A DNA stretch of 64,000 nt from Cryptomeria japonica (lineage: Eukaryota; Streptophyta; Pinopsida; Cupressales; Cupressaceae), in the NCBI RefSeq assembly GCF_030272615.1, contig NC_081414.1, positions 5,837,001-5,901,000 on the forward strand, given 5' to 3'. The translations under genes were made by a program, and so were the position numbers. Shown here in pieces: positions 1 to 11,330 of this stretch. Within the stretch, counting starts at the first letter, position 1, and the number at the start of each line of letters is the position of its first letter. Below the pieces are notes generated by a model. It did no database searches. It saw nothing but the letters and a program-made list of their open reading frames with translations, and had not been told where the DNA came from.

Positions 1-990
1 GGATGAGAGAATTGACACTCTTCCTGAACATTATCAGGAGATATCACCAATTTTAATTGAGCCAACTCAATCAATCAATATCGACACTGAAGCAGTAACA
101 AGAACCATACATATGGCATAATCACTAACAAAACAAGAAAGGCTGGACTTCATCAAATTCTTCAAAGAAAAGCAAATCAATTTTGCTTGGTCCTATGCAG
201 ATATGCCAAGGATAGATCTAGATTTGATCGTGCACCACTTATCAATAGTTCCCGGAGCTAAGCCTGTCAAACAAAAACTGAGAAAAATGAACCCACATGT
301 CACCATATTGGTTAAAGCACAAGAATTTACTTGATGTGGGATTCATCCGACCCATTGATTATGCGAAATATATTTCTAACATTGTGCCTGTATCTAAACT
401 AGATAAAAGCATCATAATTTGTATAGACTTCAGGGATCTCAACAAGGCTTGTCCCAAGGATGACTTTCCTTTACCTAGAATCGACACAATTGTAGATCTT
501 ACAACATGAAATGATATGTTATCACTCATGGATGGTTTCTTAGGCTACAATCAAATCAAAATAGCAACAGATGACCAAGATAAAACAACATTTACCTATC
601 CATGGGTTACTTACTGCTGGAATCTCATGCCTTTTGGTTTGAAGAATGCAGGAGCGACCTATCAAAGAGAAATGACTACAATATTTCATGACATGATGCA
701 CATGTTCATAGAGGACTATGCAGATGACTTATTGGCTAAATCATTCACAAGAGAAGGACATCTAGAGATTCTAGATAAATTTTTTCAGAGGTTGGAGCAA
801 TTCAATGTATGACTGAATCCTAAAAGTGTGTCTTCGACGTAACATCTGACAAACTCTTGGGATACATAGTCTCAGAAAAAGGAATTGAGGTTCACCCCGC
901 AAAGGTACAAGCGATCATGGACATGCCACCTTCTAGAAATATCAGTCAATTAAGATCTCTATAGAGATGACTACAATCAATAAGAAGATT
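1..990 (+). pseudogene. Ty3/gypsy (Tat-type) reverse transcriptase remnant, element H
   Basis: This is the reverse transcriptase part of an LTR-retrotransposon polyprotein, which would copy element RNA into DNA. Visible motifs are DFRDLNKACPKDDFPLPRID near 430-485, the MPFGLKNAGATYQ block near 628-665, and the catalytic YADD box near 718-730. A further stretch reading LGYIVSEKGIEVHPAKVQ lies near 857-910. The wording of these blocks matches the Tat branch of Ty3/gypsy. The coding frame is broken: it shifts near 315-320, carries stops near 508, 810 and 961, and shifts again after 812. The left end lies outside the window. The lineage is inferred from motif wording and from similarity to element G at the other end of the window. 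The gene is non-functional. Confidence 0.85.
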
Positions 991-1239
991 CATTTCTCAA
1001 CTAGCTAACAAGAGTCTTCCATTTACTCATCTACTCTACAAGAATGTCCCTTTCAGATGAGAAGATTAGTGCCATTCAACCAACTCAAGAAATATTTGAT
1101 GAATCCACCTATCTTGGTATCACCAATAGCCGACAAACCTTTGATTCTTTACATATCATCTACAAAGGTATAATTAGGAGTATTGTTAGCACAAGAAGAT
1201 TCAGCAGGCAAGGAAAGGGCAATATACTACATCAACATG

Positions 1240-2195
1240 ACATTAAATAGATACGAGCTCAACTACACATTGAAAAAGCTTGTTTGGTAGTGATGGTCGC
1301 TTCTCAAAAGTTTTTCCATTACATGCTAGCTCATACCATCAAGTTGGTAGCGAAGATCGATCCATTAAAATATCTACTTAGCAAAGCCGCTCCCACATAA
1401 AGGTTAGCTAAATGGGTCATGATTCTAAGTGAGTTTGACATTTACTACATAGACAAAAAGGATATCAAAGGACAAGCTATTGCTGATCAAGTAGTGAAGG
1501 CACCATTTGAAGACAATCATCCAATCCATGTGGAATTTACAGATACATATATTCTCACAGTATCAACAACACCATGGGTCTTATACTTTGACAAATCATA
1601 CACACAACATGGATAAGGTGTGGACATCCTATTTATCACTCCAGAAGGACACACTATCCCTAAATCTTACAGATTAATGTTTCCTTGCACAAATAACATT
1701 GCTGAGTATGAATCTCTAGTCACAGGCATCAAGATGGCCATAGAGTGGAAGATCATAAAGTTGAAAGTCTTTGGAGACTCACAATTGGTCATTAATTAGG
1801 TTAATAATGACTATCAAATGAAGGATGACAAGATGATTCCCTACAAGCGCATGGTTGATGACTTCAAGAAATACTTTGTGCACATCAAATTTGAGCAAAT
1901 TCCAAGTGTGAACAATAAAACTGCAGACACCATGGCAACCATTGCCTCACTCCTGCAAAAACTAGACAAACATAGTCGTTATGAGTTCCTGGTGGAAATG
2001 TTTTCCCCTGCCTACAAAAATTCTGAATCCCAAGTCATATGCCACATAGTCGGTTCCGACTCACCCCTGTATGGAAAGATCTACACCTACTTAAAAGACA
2101 ATATCCTTCCACTAGACCTATCCTGAAACTAGAAACACAACTTTATTCATCAAGCAACTCATTATACCCTAACTGCTGACACACTTTACTGCCAC
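1240..2195 (+). pseudogene. Ty3/gypsy (Tat-type) RNase H region remnant, element H
   Basis: This continues the polyprotein of the preceding entry, through the RT-RNase H connection and the RNase H-like domain. The block RLAKWVMILSEFDIYYID near 1403-1455 and the RNase H start YFDKSYTQHG near 1585-1615 align with the better preserved element G at 63400-64000. The first catalytic Asp is present, but the following Gly is Lys here. VFGDSQLVI near 1767-1795 gives another conserved Asp. A further block, TADTMATIASL near 1921-1950, also has a counterpart in G. In-frame stops lie near 1247, 1398, 1614 and 1797. Similarity to G ends shortly after 2150, so no integrase remains and the element is truncated at about 2195. 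Confidence 0.8.
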
Positions 2196-2247
2196 TAGCA
2201 CAAAAACAACAATATATGATTAAATAAACTACCAAAAATTGTAGATA

Positions 2248-2620
2248 AATGACTAAATTTGATCACGTGACCACTAGTAGTTTATTTCCAGTCATAAATC
2301 AATTTGGTCACGTTACCACTAGTTGTTTTGATTGATCAATTTGGTCATCTATTTGGTCATTGATTTAGTCATATATTTAGTCACTAATTTAGTCACTAAT
2401 TTAATCATTAATTTAGTCATTGATTGTTATTATTTGGTCATTTATTTAGTCATGATAGTCACTAATTTAGTCACTAAATTAGTCATATATTTAATCATTA
2501 ATTTAGTCATTGATTGTTGTTCTCTGGTCATTTATTTAGTCATTAATTTAATTATATATTGAGTCATTAATTTAATAATTGATTGTTGTTAAATGGTCAT
2601 TTATTTAGTCATCAAACTTT
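2248..2620. repeat. AT-rich satellite-like array of ATTTAGTCAT units
   Basis: Two degenerate 45 bp units containing TCACGTGACCACTAGTAG or its variant (about 2260 and 2305) lead into an array of roughly 10-12 bp units. The basic word is ATTTAGTCAT with GGTCAT and AATCAT variants. A longer unit containing TCATTGATTGTT, then GGTCATTTATTTAGTCAT, recurs near 2417, 2507 and 2578, so there is higher-order periodicity of about 70-90 bp. An open frame of LVIYLVI-type residues is a by-product of the repeat. Confidence 0.8.
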
Positions 2621-3470
2621 TTCGATGAAAGGATGATGTCAAAAGAATCGAATGAACTCTTAGCGAAGGAAAAGTTTCATTGAAATATGTATTGCAATGG
2701 GATTATGCCAAATTTAAACGAAAGGAACTCATCGATAAAACAAGGGTTTCAATGAATGGGATAAACAACTTATCAAAGCAACATGTTCCATCAAAACGAA
2801 AAGACAGTGAGAAAAGCACATTAGATTGAGCCTCAAAGTATCTATCAAAAGACCAAGTTCCATCGAAGTATCTAGTTCAATGAAAATGGGCACGATCTCA
2901 TAGAGATGATCTCATCGATGAAAAGGACATGTCAGTGAAATCCTAAAATCATTTTCTGAAGCATGAGACTCATCGAAGTGGATATGAAGTGGGGCCCTTT
3001 GGCTGGAGTCACAAATTGATGAAATAGAATGAGATCTCATTGAAGTAAAAGGGGTTTTGATGAAAACATGCTATCGAGTAAAGTATTAGAGTGCATGGAG
3101 AAACGAGACCTTTCATCGAAAATCCAATATCGATGAATTCAATGGATAACTCATCGAAATATGGTTGTCGATAGAAAATGCATATCAATAAAAGGTGAAA
3201 ACACTTGAGTGAAGAGAGAGTTTCATCGAAACAAAATAAATAGTGTTGGGTCTATACTGAAGATGGGCATCGATGAAACTAGGGCATCGAAGAACATGAA
3301 AAGAAAGTCATCGAAGGGGTATGTTTCATCGAAATAAGATTTACCTTCGAGAAATGTGGCACGCTCATGCATCGAAAGGCAGAAATCAGAAAAAAAAGCA
3401 TAATCAATCCACTGGAAAATATTACATGAATCCAAATGCGTCACATCATCATAAATTCAAAACACATTTC
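2621..3470. repeat. Region dense in TCATCGAA / TTCGATGA words
   Basis: About 850 bp with no supported gene. The octamer TCATCGAA, its reverse complement TTCGATGA and one-base variants recur dozens of times at irregular spacing, for example near 2624, 2860, 2932, 3113, 3151, 3222, 3310 and 3327. Because both orientations occur, transcripts could form many small hairpins. It may be the degraded LTR of a retroelement, since the LTRs of element A contain a comparable CATCGG/CCGATG array, but no LTR boundary or TSD was found here. Confidence 0.55.
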
Positions 3471-3647
3471 TTAACAATCATTGCAGTACTCTGAGTAATC
3501 AAACTACTCAGATACCAAAATTGTTCAGGCGGATAAATTCGTCAAGGAAAGAAGGAACTGGTGCAACAGGGGTCACATAATTCTTCACGAAAAGAAGTAA
3601 AAACTATAAGTGCTTCTTAGAATTTCTTATCTTCTTTTGAATTGAAC

Positions 3648-3759
3648 ATGAAGATGGAATCTTCGTCATCTAGGAAAGCTAAAACAAAGAAGAACAAAGA
3701 GCCTCACCCTCCTGAAACCAAAGAAGAAAAGCTAAAATGACAGAAAAAGGAAGTCCGAC
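3648..3759 (+). pseudogene. Unknown protein X, N-terminal fragment
   Basis: I do not recognise the family. From an ATG at 3648 the frame reads a short Ser-rich stretch followed by a strongly basic Lys-rich segment, with one in-frame TGA at 3738. It runs exactly to the 5 bp target duplication CCGAC (3755-3759) at the edge of element A. On the far side of A (34273-34277), the same phase continues into the 148-residue stretch at 34278-34705. Removing A and one copy of the duplication therefore restores the reading phase, which is good evidence that this was coding when A inserted. The start is the first ATG after AT-rich sequence; no promoter was identified. X could be a host gene or an ORF of another mobile element. 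Confidence 0.6.
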
Positions 3760-3890
3760 AGATAGGGAGGATCCTAGACTGCTTGAGTCAGCTTGACTCA
3801 CTCTAAGGCTTTCTTCCTAGCCTAACCCGGGAATGCTCCTATCACTATTCCCCTAATCCACTCTAGGTCCTCACTACCGAGGTTTGATAG
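3760..3890 (-). repeat. 3' LTR of element A, outer piece
   Basis: The first 131 bp of the left LTR match 32567-32695, including GGATCCTA and CCTCACTACCGAGGTTTGATA. It is interrupted by element B after position 3890 and resumes at 18653. Confidence 0.9.
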
Positions 3891-6046
3891 TGATAGGGAG
3901 ATTGCTAGGTAAGTTCTCAAAAGGCCAATTTTGGTCACAAGGTTACAATAGGAAATAATAGTCTTGTTTATATCTGCTCCTTATGTTTGCAAATATCAAG
4001 TTTACTTACAATAGTCAGACCTCCCTACAAGACTTCACCATCAACCTCCCTTTTTGGTGAAAGCTCACACCCTTGCTCAAACTTACTCCAATTCCTCACT
4101 TCACCCATCTACACATTTCTCAATCCCTAGTTCTTTTGACATTCAACTTATTGTTTTTAGTTTGCATTAGGCAATTCCAACATGGTCATGTAGAGGCAAC
4201 AAGGTTTTACTCAAAATTTGACAACCAACTTAGTTAAGGCTCATAGCCCTTAGCTTACTCAACTCACTAACCAAAGGTCAAAACCTCCAAAAGAGACTAT
4301 ACACTATCCAAGGACCCAAATGTCACTTTTTTTATTGTTTTAGAATGATCTCACAAAGTTTCATGAGTCCCAAACTCCTCCTTGCAATCAGGTTCATGTT
4401 TTTTGACAAAAACAGTCAAAAGGGCTACTAGCCTGTGGAGGCCTAATTGGCCTAGTTTTGCTCACCCTGCTCAACAATGGGATTATTGACCATAGGAGAT
4501 GATTTGGACAGTGAGGAAAAAGTCTTAGCAAAGAGATTTTTGTGGTTTTAGGCTCAGAGAAGTGGTCTTACTGTCTAACCTCATTTTTAGGCATGAATGT
4601 AGGGTTTTGGAGGGTTTTAGAGCATAACCACTGTGTTTGCATCCTTGTTCACCAATACAAGTGCCTAGATCTTCATAGAACCTTTGTCATGTCTTCAACA
4701 TGTGTCCCCTACCTCTATCACACAAACATTATGCCAAACACTTGACAAACAACAAAGAAAAGAAGTGAAAATGCCACTGTCACTGTCAAAACACTGCCTT
4801 TTACCAGTCAACTACTGCTACACCTTTGGACCTGCATAACAAGGAGTTTGAACTATAAATACACCTCAATGAGGTCTGAAAAACATTAATGAATTTTCCT
4901 ATTACATTTCCTTCAAAGTTACAAGGCTTGGTTAATGCTCTTGAAGCATTCCTTGAGATATTTGACAATGCAAATCACAAAACAATGAACTTGCTGCCAA
5001 TTACAAAAATTGATAAAACTTGCAAATTACAAACTTGCCAACTATTGAAGTTGAATCAAGATAACTTGTAACACTTCTTAGACTCCATGTTTGGTAACTT
5101 TAACACTTAAATGCATTTTGATTACAAGAATTTGAGTTTTCAAGAAGGATATTAGTCAAGTTCCAAAACTTGTCTAATATTCACTCAAATTTGTCCTCCA
5201 ACCATAGTTCTGATTCAAAAGGAAATATATACACAATGGAAATGCATAAATCAACTTGACCCAATCCATTTTGGTGGGATCCCAGTCCTGGATTAGTCAA
5301 GTTGTGGCATTTTCCAACCCCAAACCCTTGACAGGGCAGTGAGCATACAAAATGGAAGAAATTTTATTTTACCAACTTGCAAAAGAAAAACCAGTGCAAT
5401 GATCACTTGAGGAGCATTGAATAATAAATAGGAACACTTCCTAGAAGGTACAATATAGACAAAGAGTGCTACAGTATGGACTGTTACTCCAAGGAAGAAA
5501 AAATCAGTGAGAAAAACCAAAATTTCATGATTTCTATTGAATTCTCTTGTTAATACAATCACAAACCTTTCTCAAGGAAAAGGGAGGAATTTTTATAGTA
5601 ATTCCAATTATTTATCAAGCCCTGTATGGACATGAGGCTTCCACAACTACATCGTATTAGAAAAAATCCAAAAATGACAACTTTGACAACTTTTTCAAGC
5701 CCAAATGACAACATTTCTTGCTCCAAAAGACATTTTTGACAACCTAACCTCATCAACTTATCTAAGAAGCTAAGAAATGCTTAAAACCACTTAGTAAACA
5801 TGTTTCAATACTTTGGAAACTAATTTGGAGACCCTTCAGGCAAGTTTGCACATTTTTGCCAAAATTGTCAACTCAAAGCCTGAAAGGCAAAACTTGAGCT
5901 CTTGAGCCCAAAATGAGACGAAAACCACTATAAAAGACACATAACAACCTAAAACAACATTATAAACATAACACAAGACATTACAAACATGAAATCATAA
6001 AATACTCAAAAAGGAGAGTTTTACTCAACTAGGTGCTCTTGCACCA
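3891..6046 (-). repeat. 3' LTR of element B
   Basis: On the minus strand it begins TGGTGCAAGAGCACC, an inverted repeat GGTGC/GCACC around a 4 nt loop, and ends CTCCCTATCA. It aligns along its full length with 16498-18652 with scattered substitutions. A minus-strand TATAAAAA box lies at 5590-5598. Short frames such as the 67-residue one at 4542-4745 recur at the same place in the other LTR, so they are LTR sequence and not genes. Confidence 0.92.
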
Positions 6047-6357
6047 TACTTCCCCAAAAACAAAGAAGAAGGGATCCCAAACTTTTGAAATTCAGTTTCA
6101 AGTATCCACGTGGCCTCTAAGATAGGCTTATCCTTCCATTTGGCTAGGTGCTCCATGTAGGTGAGATTCCTTGTCTTCTTGAGAATCCTGGAGTCTAGAA
6201 CCTGTTCTACTTGGGGAATAGAAAGAGAAGGGAGAGATAGATCAGAAAGGGATTGTGCAACATATGAAACTCTTTGAATCTCCTCAGGTGGCTTCCCCTT
6301 GAAAGCAATCAAATCTACAACATTAAAAATGGGAGACAAAGAAACATCAGTAGGCAA
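6028..6357 (-). pseudogene. Integrase C-terminal chromodomain of element B
   Basis: This is the C-terminal tail of the polyprotein. In chromoviruses the chromodomain steers integration toward modified chromatin. The core reads YMEHLAKWKDKP then ATW near 6105-6170, the aromatic-cage style of a chromodomain. The frame ends KYGARAPS and stop at about 6025-6050, so it runs through the polypurine tract and stops about 20 bp inside the 3' LTR. About 108 codons are open here. The frame is separated from the integrase core by a stop near 6367. Confidence 0.85.
6047..6065 (-). other. Polypurine tract of element B
   Basis: On the minus strand CTTTGTTTTTGGGGAAGTA lies directly before the 3' LTR start TGGTGCA. 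This is where plus-strand DNA synthesis would be primed. It overlaps the end of the polyprotein frame. Confidence 0.7.
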
Positions 6358-7345
6358 ATCAACTTTTTAAGCATTAGACCAATACTTAGCCAAGATTTTG
6401 AAAGGGCCTATTCTTCTCATTTGAAGTTTGCTTGGAACTCCCTTTTTTAGCCTTTCCTTGTTCAAATGAACCATCACATAATCTCCTATGGAAAAATGAA
6501 CATCTCTCTTTGTAGCATCCACTCTTGCCTTGATTTTTTGGGAGGTATCTTGGAGAGATTTTCTCACTTTCCCATGAACCTCCTTCATGGATTGAGCCAT
6601 GTCATCTGCTGTTACACTCTTAGGCTGCAAGTTAGTGATATACCTCAACTCCATTATACCCCTTGGATGTATACCATAAACAAATTCAAAAGGGCTTTTA
6701 CCTGTAGACCAATTGACACTATCATTGTAGGCATATTTTGCTTGATGAATGAGTTGATCCCAACTCTGCCCATATTCCTTTGTCAAGCACCTAAGCATGT
6801 TTCCAAGAGACCTGTTCACAACTTATGTTGGGCCATCAGTTTGTGGATGATAAGCTGAACCAAAAGAGAGATTAGTATCCAGTCTCTTCCACAATGTTAT
6901 CCAAAAATGACCAAGAAACTTAACATCCCTATTTGAAACAATGCTAGTAGGCAAACCATGTATTCTAACAACTTCTTTGAAAATAAGTAAGCAATATGAC
7001 TTGCATCATGTGTTGTCTTACAAGGAATAAAATGAGTCATTTTGCTAAATCTGTCAACTACTACAAAGATGCTATCAAATCCTGCTTGAGTTCTAGGTAA
7101 TCGTACCACAAAATCCATACTAATGCAATCCTAAGGCCTATGTGGAATGGGAAGAGGCTGATATAAACCAACATTGGAGGAATTACCTTTTGCTTTTTGA
7201 CATACCAAACAATACTCAACATAACTCATGATGTCTCTCTACATATTAGGCCAAAAATAGAACCTTTGAACCAACTCTAAGGTCTTGTTGAGACCGAAGT
7301 GTCCACTTAAGAACCCATTATGCTTCTCCTGAATGAGGTTCTCTC
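6358..7345 (-). pseudogene. Integrase of element B, catalytic residues lost
   Basis: This is retroviral-type integrase, which joins element DNA to the host chromosome. The first catalytic Asp lies in [20 protein letters not shown] near 7060-7118. At the second site the family motif has Asp before RD, but this copy reads SNRDVKF, so Asp became Asn. At the third site, where the family has QTEVVNR, this copy reads a TAA stop in place of Glu (about 6821-6825). From there a 150-codon open stretch continues through the C-terminal DNA-binding part (GDYVMVHLNKERLKKG). Further frame changes occur near 6965. Loss of the second and third catalytic residues makes it inactive. Confidence 0.88.
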
Positions 7346-7397
7346 TCATAGAACCCTTTGGAACACATAACTATCCACCCCTGAATAACAAACCATC

Positions 7398-7889
7398 CTA
7401 CAAACTGAAATCAACATATGCACCATGGAAATGATTCTCAAAATCTTGACAAACTTTATAAGCTTCAGCAAAATCATCATTAGTAGGATACATATCTTTA
7501 AAACTATCAATACCAATGCTTTGTACTTGAATCTCATGAATAGTTAACAACCTCCTACTCAAAGCATCTACTACTTTATTCAACTGACCCTTCTTATGCT
7601 TAAGAGTAAAAGTGTAAGCTTGCAAGTACTCTACCCATTTAACATGCCTATGATTTAATTTATCCAGTGAGTTCAAGAAACTTAGTGCCTGATTATCTAT
7701 GTATACAATAAACTCTTTAGGAAGAAGATAGTGTCTCCATTTCCTAAGTGCCTGTACTAATGCATAGAGTTCTAAATCATAGGAAGAGTACTTTTTCTTG
7801 GTATCATTTAACTTCTCACTAAAAAATGCAATTGGTCTATTGTCCTGACTTAAAACAACTCCTACAACAATATTGCTAGCATCACATTC
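7398..7889 (-). pseudogene. RNase H of element B, 5' truncated
   Basis: The domain digests the RNA strand of the RNA-DNA hybrid. Visible are the HRHVKWVEYLQAYTFTLKHK block and the KVVDALSRR block (about 7545-7665), with a 92-codon open stretch at 7398-7676. Upstream, the region equivalent to ECDAS is cut by the left LTR of D at position 7890. The corresponding region of element A (21553-22230) is intact enough to show what is missing. Confidence 0.85.
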
Positions 7890-8336
7890 TGTAGGATTTT
7901 GCCAAGATCAAGGGCACAATGAAAAGCATAAAAGAGACAATAGAGTGACAAGAACAAACTATATTCTCATCAATATACAAATGATCAACTGGATTAACCA
8001 ATACAATGAATATAGGCCTACTTATATAGGCAAGGCCATATGGATGTATGAGCACACAAATATGACATGTGGCTCAATGAGAAACAAGGGTAGGGAAGAA
8101 ATACTAAGGGTAGGTAGGAGAAATAATATAATATTCCACAAGAGGTGGATGACCCACCGAATGTGGAGTGTAACACCAAAATAAGACCACAAAATGTGGA
8201 ATTTCTCCTACAAGCTCTATCCCTATGTGCACACTTCCCTAAGTCTCTCAAATCCAAACTACAAAGAGATGCATTATCCTAAGTTAACTTAAGTAAGTGT
8301 AATAATATCCAAAATGAATATTTATTTACATCAACA
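7890..8336 (-). repeat. 3' LTR of element D
   Basis: The 447 bp begin TGTTGATGTAAAT and end AAAATCCTACA on the minus strand, with canonical TG...CA ends. The inner part matches 14185-14498 and the whole matches the solo LTR at 35560-36065. A minus-strand TATATAAG box lies near 8022-8029. Confidence 0.9.
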
Positions 8337-8640
8337 CCCCCCCTTAAGTGCAACTTAGGGGAATGAAGACTCAAGTCAATAATGCAAGATGGGTCCCGGC
8401 TACTAGGCCATGATAGGTACCCATGTACAATATGCAAATGCAAGAAAAACTATGCAATGCTATCTCTCACAAACGGAGAAAGGGAGAAAACCTAGTGGGA
8501 AAAAAATCGCCCCCAAAAGAGAGATGAATGTACAAAAGACTCTCAAAGAAGAAGGACAAAGCCTCAAAGAGGAAAAAGTCCCCCCCATAAGAGAGGAAGG
8601 AGAAGTCAGTTGACCCCCCCTAATGACACATTCCGCACCC
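8337..8640 (-). other. Polypurine tract and 3' untranslated region of element D
   Basis: The run of seven C at 8337-8343 followed by TTAAG is, on the minus strand, CTTAAGGGGGGG directly before the 3' LTR, a typical polypurine tract. The rest up to the end of RNase H at about 8640 holds no supported frame. Confidence 0.7.
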
Positions 8641-10262
8641 CCAAGAGAGCTCGCAACTGCTGGAACTTACTCTCGGTGAAAGGTTTGGTGAATATGTCAG
8701 CAACCTACTCTGCTGTAGGACAATACTGCAAATCAATGACCTGATCCTAGATGAGCTCTCAGATATAGTGCATATGAATCTTGATGTGTTTGGTCCGTTG
8801 GTGCTGGACTAGGTTCTTCGAGATCGCAATAGCACTCTGATTGTCGCAATGTAGAACTGTTAGCCGTGGAGTGGTGATTCAAAACTCTGTGAGGATCTGT
8901 TGGAGCCAAATGGTCTTAGTTGCTGCATTAACAGTACCTCGATACTCAGCCTCAGTTGAAGAGAGAGCAATAGCATGTTGCTTCTTGCTCTGCCAACAAA
9001 TGGGGCCCAAACCAAGGTGAAAATTGTAACTAGAAGTAGACTTACGATCAACTAGATCGCCAGCCCAATCGGAGTCTGTGTAACCAACCAAGCGAAGTCC
9101 TATGCCTGCTGCATAGTGAATCCCATAGTGATGTGTACCCTGGATGTAATGAAGGATGCGTTTGGTAGCTTTCCAATGAAGTTCATGTGGTTCTTGCATG
9201 AAGCGAGAAACCATGCCAACTGCAAATGAAATATCAGGGCATGTATGAGTCAAGTAGATGAGACTACCCACAAGCTATTGATACAAAGTGGCATCGACTG
9301 GTGGAGAAGAACATTGAGCCTCAAGCTTGATGCCTGAAAGAAAGGGAGTCGGGGCAGGCTTACAATCAGCCATATGAAAGTATGCAAGTAGATTAAGAGC
9401 ATACTTGGGCTGTGATAGAGTAATCCTGGAAGGTGACTGTGAAATCACTATCCTGAGAAAGTAGTACAAAAGACCCAAGTCAGTCATAGCAAATCTGTCA
9501 TGCAAAGCAGATTTGACCCTGCTAATGATGGATGAAGTACTCCCTGTAATGATCAAGTCATCAACATAGAGCACAAGTATCAAGTGAGAGTCATCCTGTC
9601 GCAAAATGTAGACATTCGGATCAGAATGACACCTGGTGAAACCTGTGGAGAGAAGAAAGGAATCCATCTTGGCGTACCAAGCCCTGGGGGCCTGCTTAAG
9701 GCCATAGAGAGATTTCCTTAGTCTGGAAACCAAGGAAGTATCCTGGATGAAACCCTATGGCTGCTCCATATAAATCTCTGCATCAAGATCACCATGAAGA
9801 AAAGAACTCTTCACATCCATTTCATGTACAACCCAACCATGAGCTGCAGCAATAGCAAGTGTCAAACAAATGGAGTTCATCTTGGCTACGGGTGCAAAGG
9901 TCTCAGTATAGTCAACACCTGCAACCTGTGAGAAACCTTTTGCAACAAGCTGAGCCTTATACTTATCCACACTACCATCCGCTGCAAACTTGGTTTGATA
10001 GATCCACTTACATCGAACCATCTTTCTTCCCTTAGGGAGATGGACTAAATCCCATGTGTTGTTCCTCATCAAGGAACTATACTCTTCCTCCATAGCTTGG
10101 TCCCACTCAGGAACCCCTGATGCTTCCCTAAATGTCTATGGATCAGAAGTGGTAGCAATGAATGCATGTGGAAGATCCCGATGTTGTGATCGAGTTCTCC
10201 ATGTGTCTGAAGGATCCCCAACAAGAGAGCCCGCAGACTCAAGTGTTTGTCGAGCCCAACGA
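8641..10262 (-). pseudogene. Reverse transcriptase and RNase H of copia element D
   Basis: Visible RT motifs, in order on the minus strand, are CKWIYQTKF, YTETFAPVAK, KSLYGLKQAPRAWYAKM and the catalytic YVDDLIITGS (about 9550-9580). RNase H follows with YTDSDWAGDLVDRKSTS and SSTEAEYRG (near 8940-9090), then CDNQSAI and the C-terminal VADIFTKP block near 8665-8690. The frame is the same throughout, with stops near 9753 (just after MEQP), 9273 and 8877, and two more in the last 150 bp. The catalytic motifs are all present, so loss of function comes from the stops. Confidence 0.9.
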
Positions 10263-11330
10263 GGTCTAGGTGGAGGTGGAGAATGAGGCTCCTCAACTGC
10301 AAGTGGACCCTATGGAGGTGTAACCCTGTGAGTCGAAGTTGAGGGAGTCTCATCATCTGAATCACTAACATCACTATCCATAATGGAGGAAGGTGGAGGA
10401 GGTAGAGAGGCTAAGCTAGGAGAGCTTTCCTCAAAGTGAACACTCCTCTCAATGAATACCTCATGTGTCTCTGGATCCATCAATCTGTATGCCTTAACAC
10501 CCTCAGGATATCCAACAAATATGCAAGGTCGACTCTGTGGTTCCAATGCCTTGCATTTCTGCGGAGGTATGCGAGCCCATGCTGGGCACCCAAAGACTCT
10601 GAAATGTCTCACAATCAGTTTCCTACCAGCCCAAGCTTCAAAAGGAGTAATACCTTGCAAAGCTTTGTGAGGAACCCGATTCTGGATGTGTGTGGCACAA
10701 CTGATAGCCTTTGCCCAAAAGGCGGGATCAAGAGAATGTGCATGTATCATACAACTAGCCATTTCTTTGAGAGTTCTATTCTTGCATTCTGCAACCCCGT
10801 TCTGTTGTGGAGTGTATGCAACAGAATGCTAAAGATCAATCCCCTCAAATGTGCAAAAATCCTCAAGTCTTTTGTTCACATATTCCCTTCCATTATCTGT
10901 GCGAAGAATCTTGACCACTTTCCCTGATTGCTTCTCCACACGAGTCTTGAAGTCCTAAAATCTGTCAAATACTTCACTCTTATGAATGAGAAAGTAGACC
11001 CAAGTGAAGCAGGAGTAGTCATCAATGAAGGTAAGAACATAGCGGGCTTTACTAAATGAAGGTGCTGGAAATGGACCTGCTATATCGCTGTGAACAAGTT
11101 GAAGAACTTCCAAAGCTCTCCAAGTTTTCCCTTTATCAAACTTCTCTTCGGGATGCTTGCCCATGGAACAACCTGAACATACACCCTCTGAAAAACTGAT
11201 CTGAGGTAGACCTGTGACCATGTCTTTAGTGCTTAGCTATTGAAGATAGCGGTAGTTGAGGTGACTAAACTGCTCATGCCATATCTTTCTTTTTGAATTT
11301 GAATGAGTAAGCAAGGCCCTAGAAGGTGAA
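10263..11330 (-). pseudogene. Integrase of copia element D
   Basis: The pre-integrase zinc finger includes KIWHEQFSHLNYRYLQ (about 11237-11285) and CSGCSMGKH (about 11155-11185). The catalytic core shows HSDIAGPF, TFIDDYSCFTWVYFL, then RTDNGREY and the YTPQQNGVAECKNRT block near 10785-10830. The C-terminal region has the copia block FGCPAWARIPPQK and FVGYPEGVKAYRL (near 10500-10590), then an acidic Ser-rich tail. Stops lie near 11236, 10955, 10832 and 10309, in one unshifted frame. Confidence 0.88.

Noticed and set aside
2332-2562. 76-codon hydrophobic frame of LVIYLVI residues resembling a membrane protein
   Set aside because: It is the translation of the ATTTAGTCAT tandem repeat.
4542-4745. 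67-codon frame repeated at 17146-17349
   Set aside because: Its recurrence is due to the two LTRs of element B. It has no family similarity and no start or promoter context.
10056-10927. Open frames on the plus strand opposite copia D pol
   Set aside because: They are shadows of the minus-strand integrase and RT frames, which carry the recognisable motifs.
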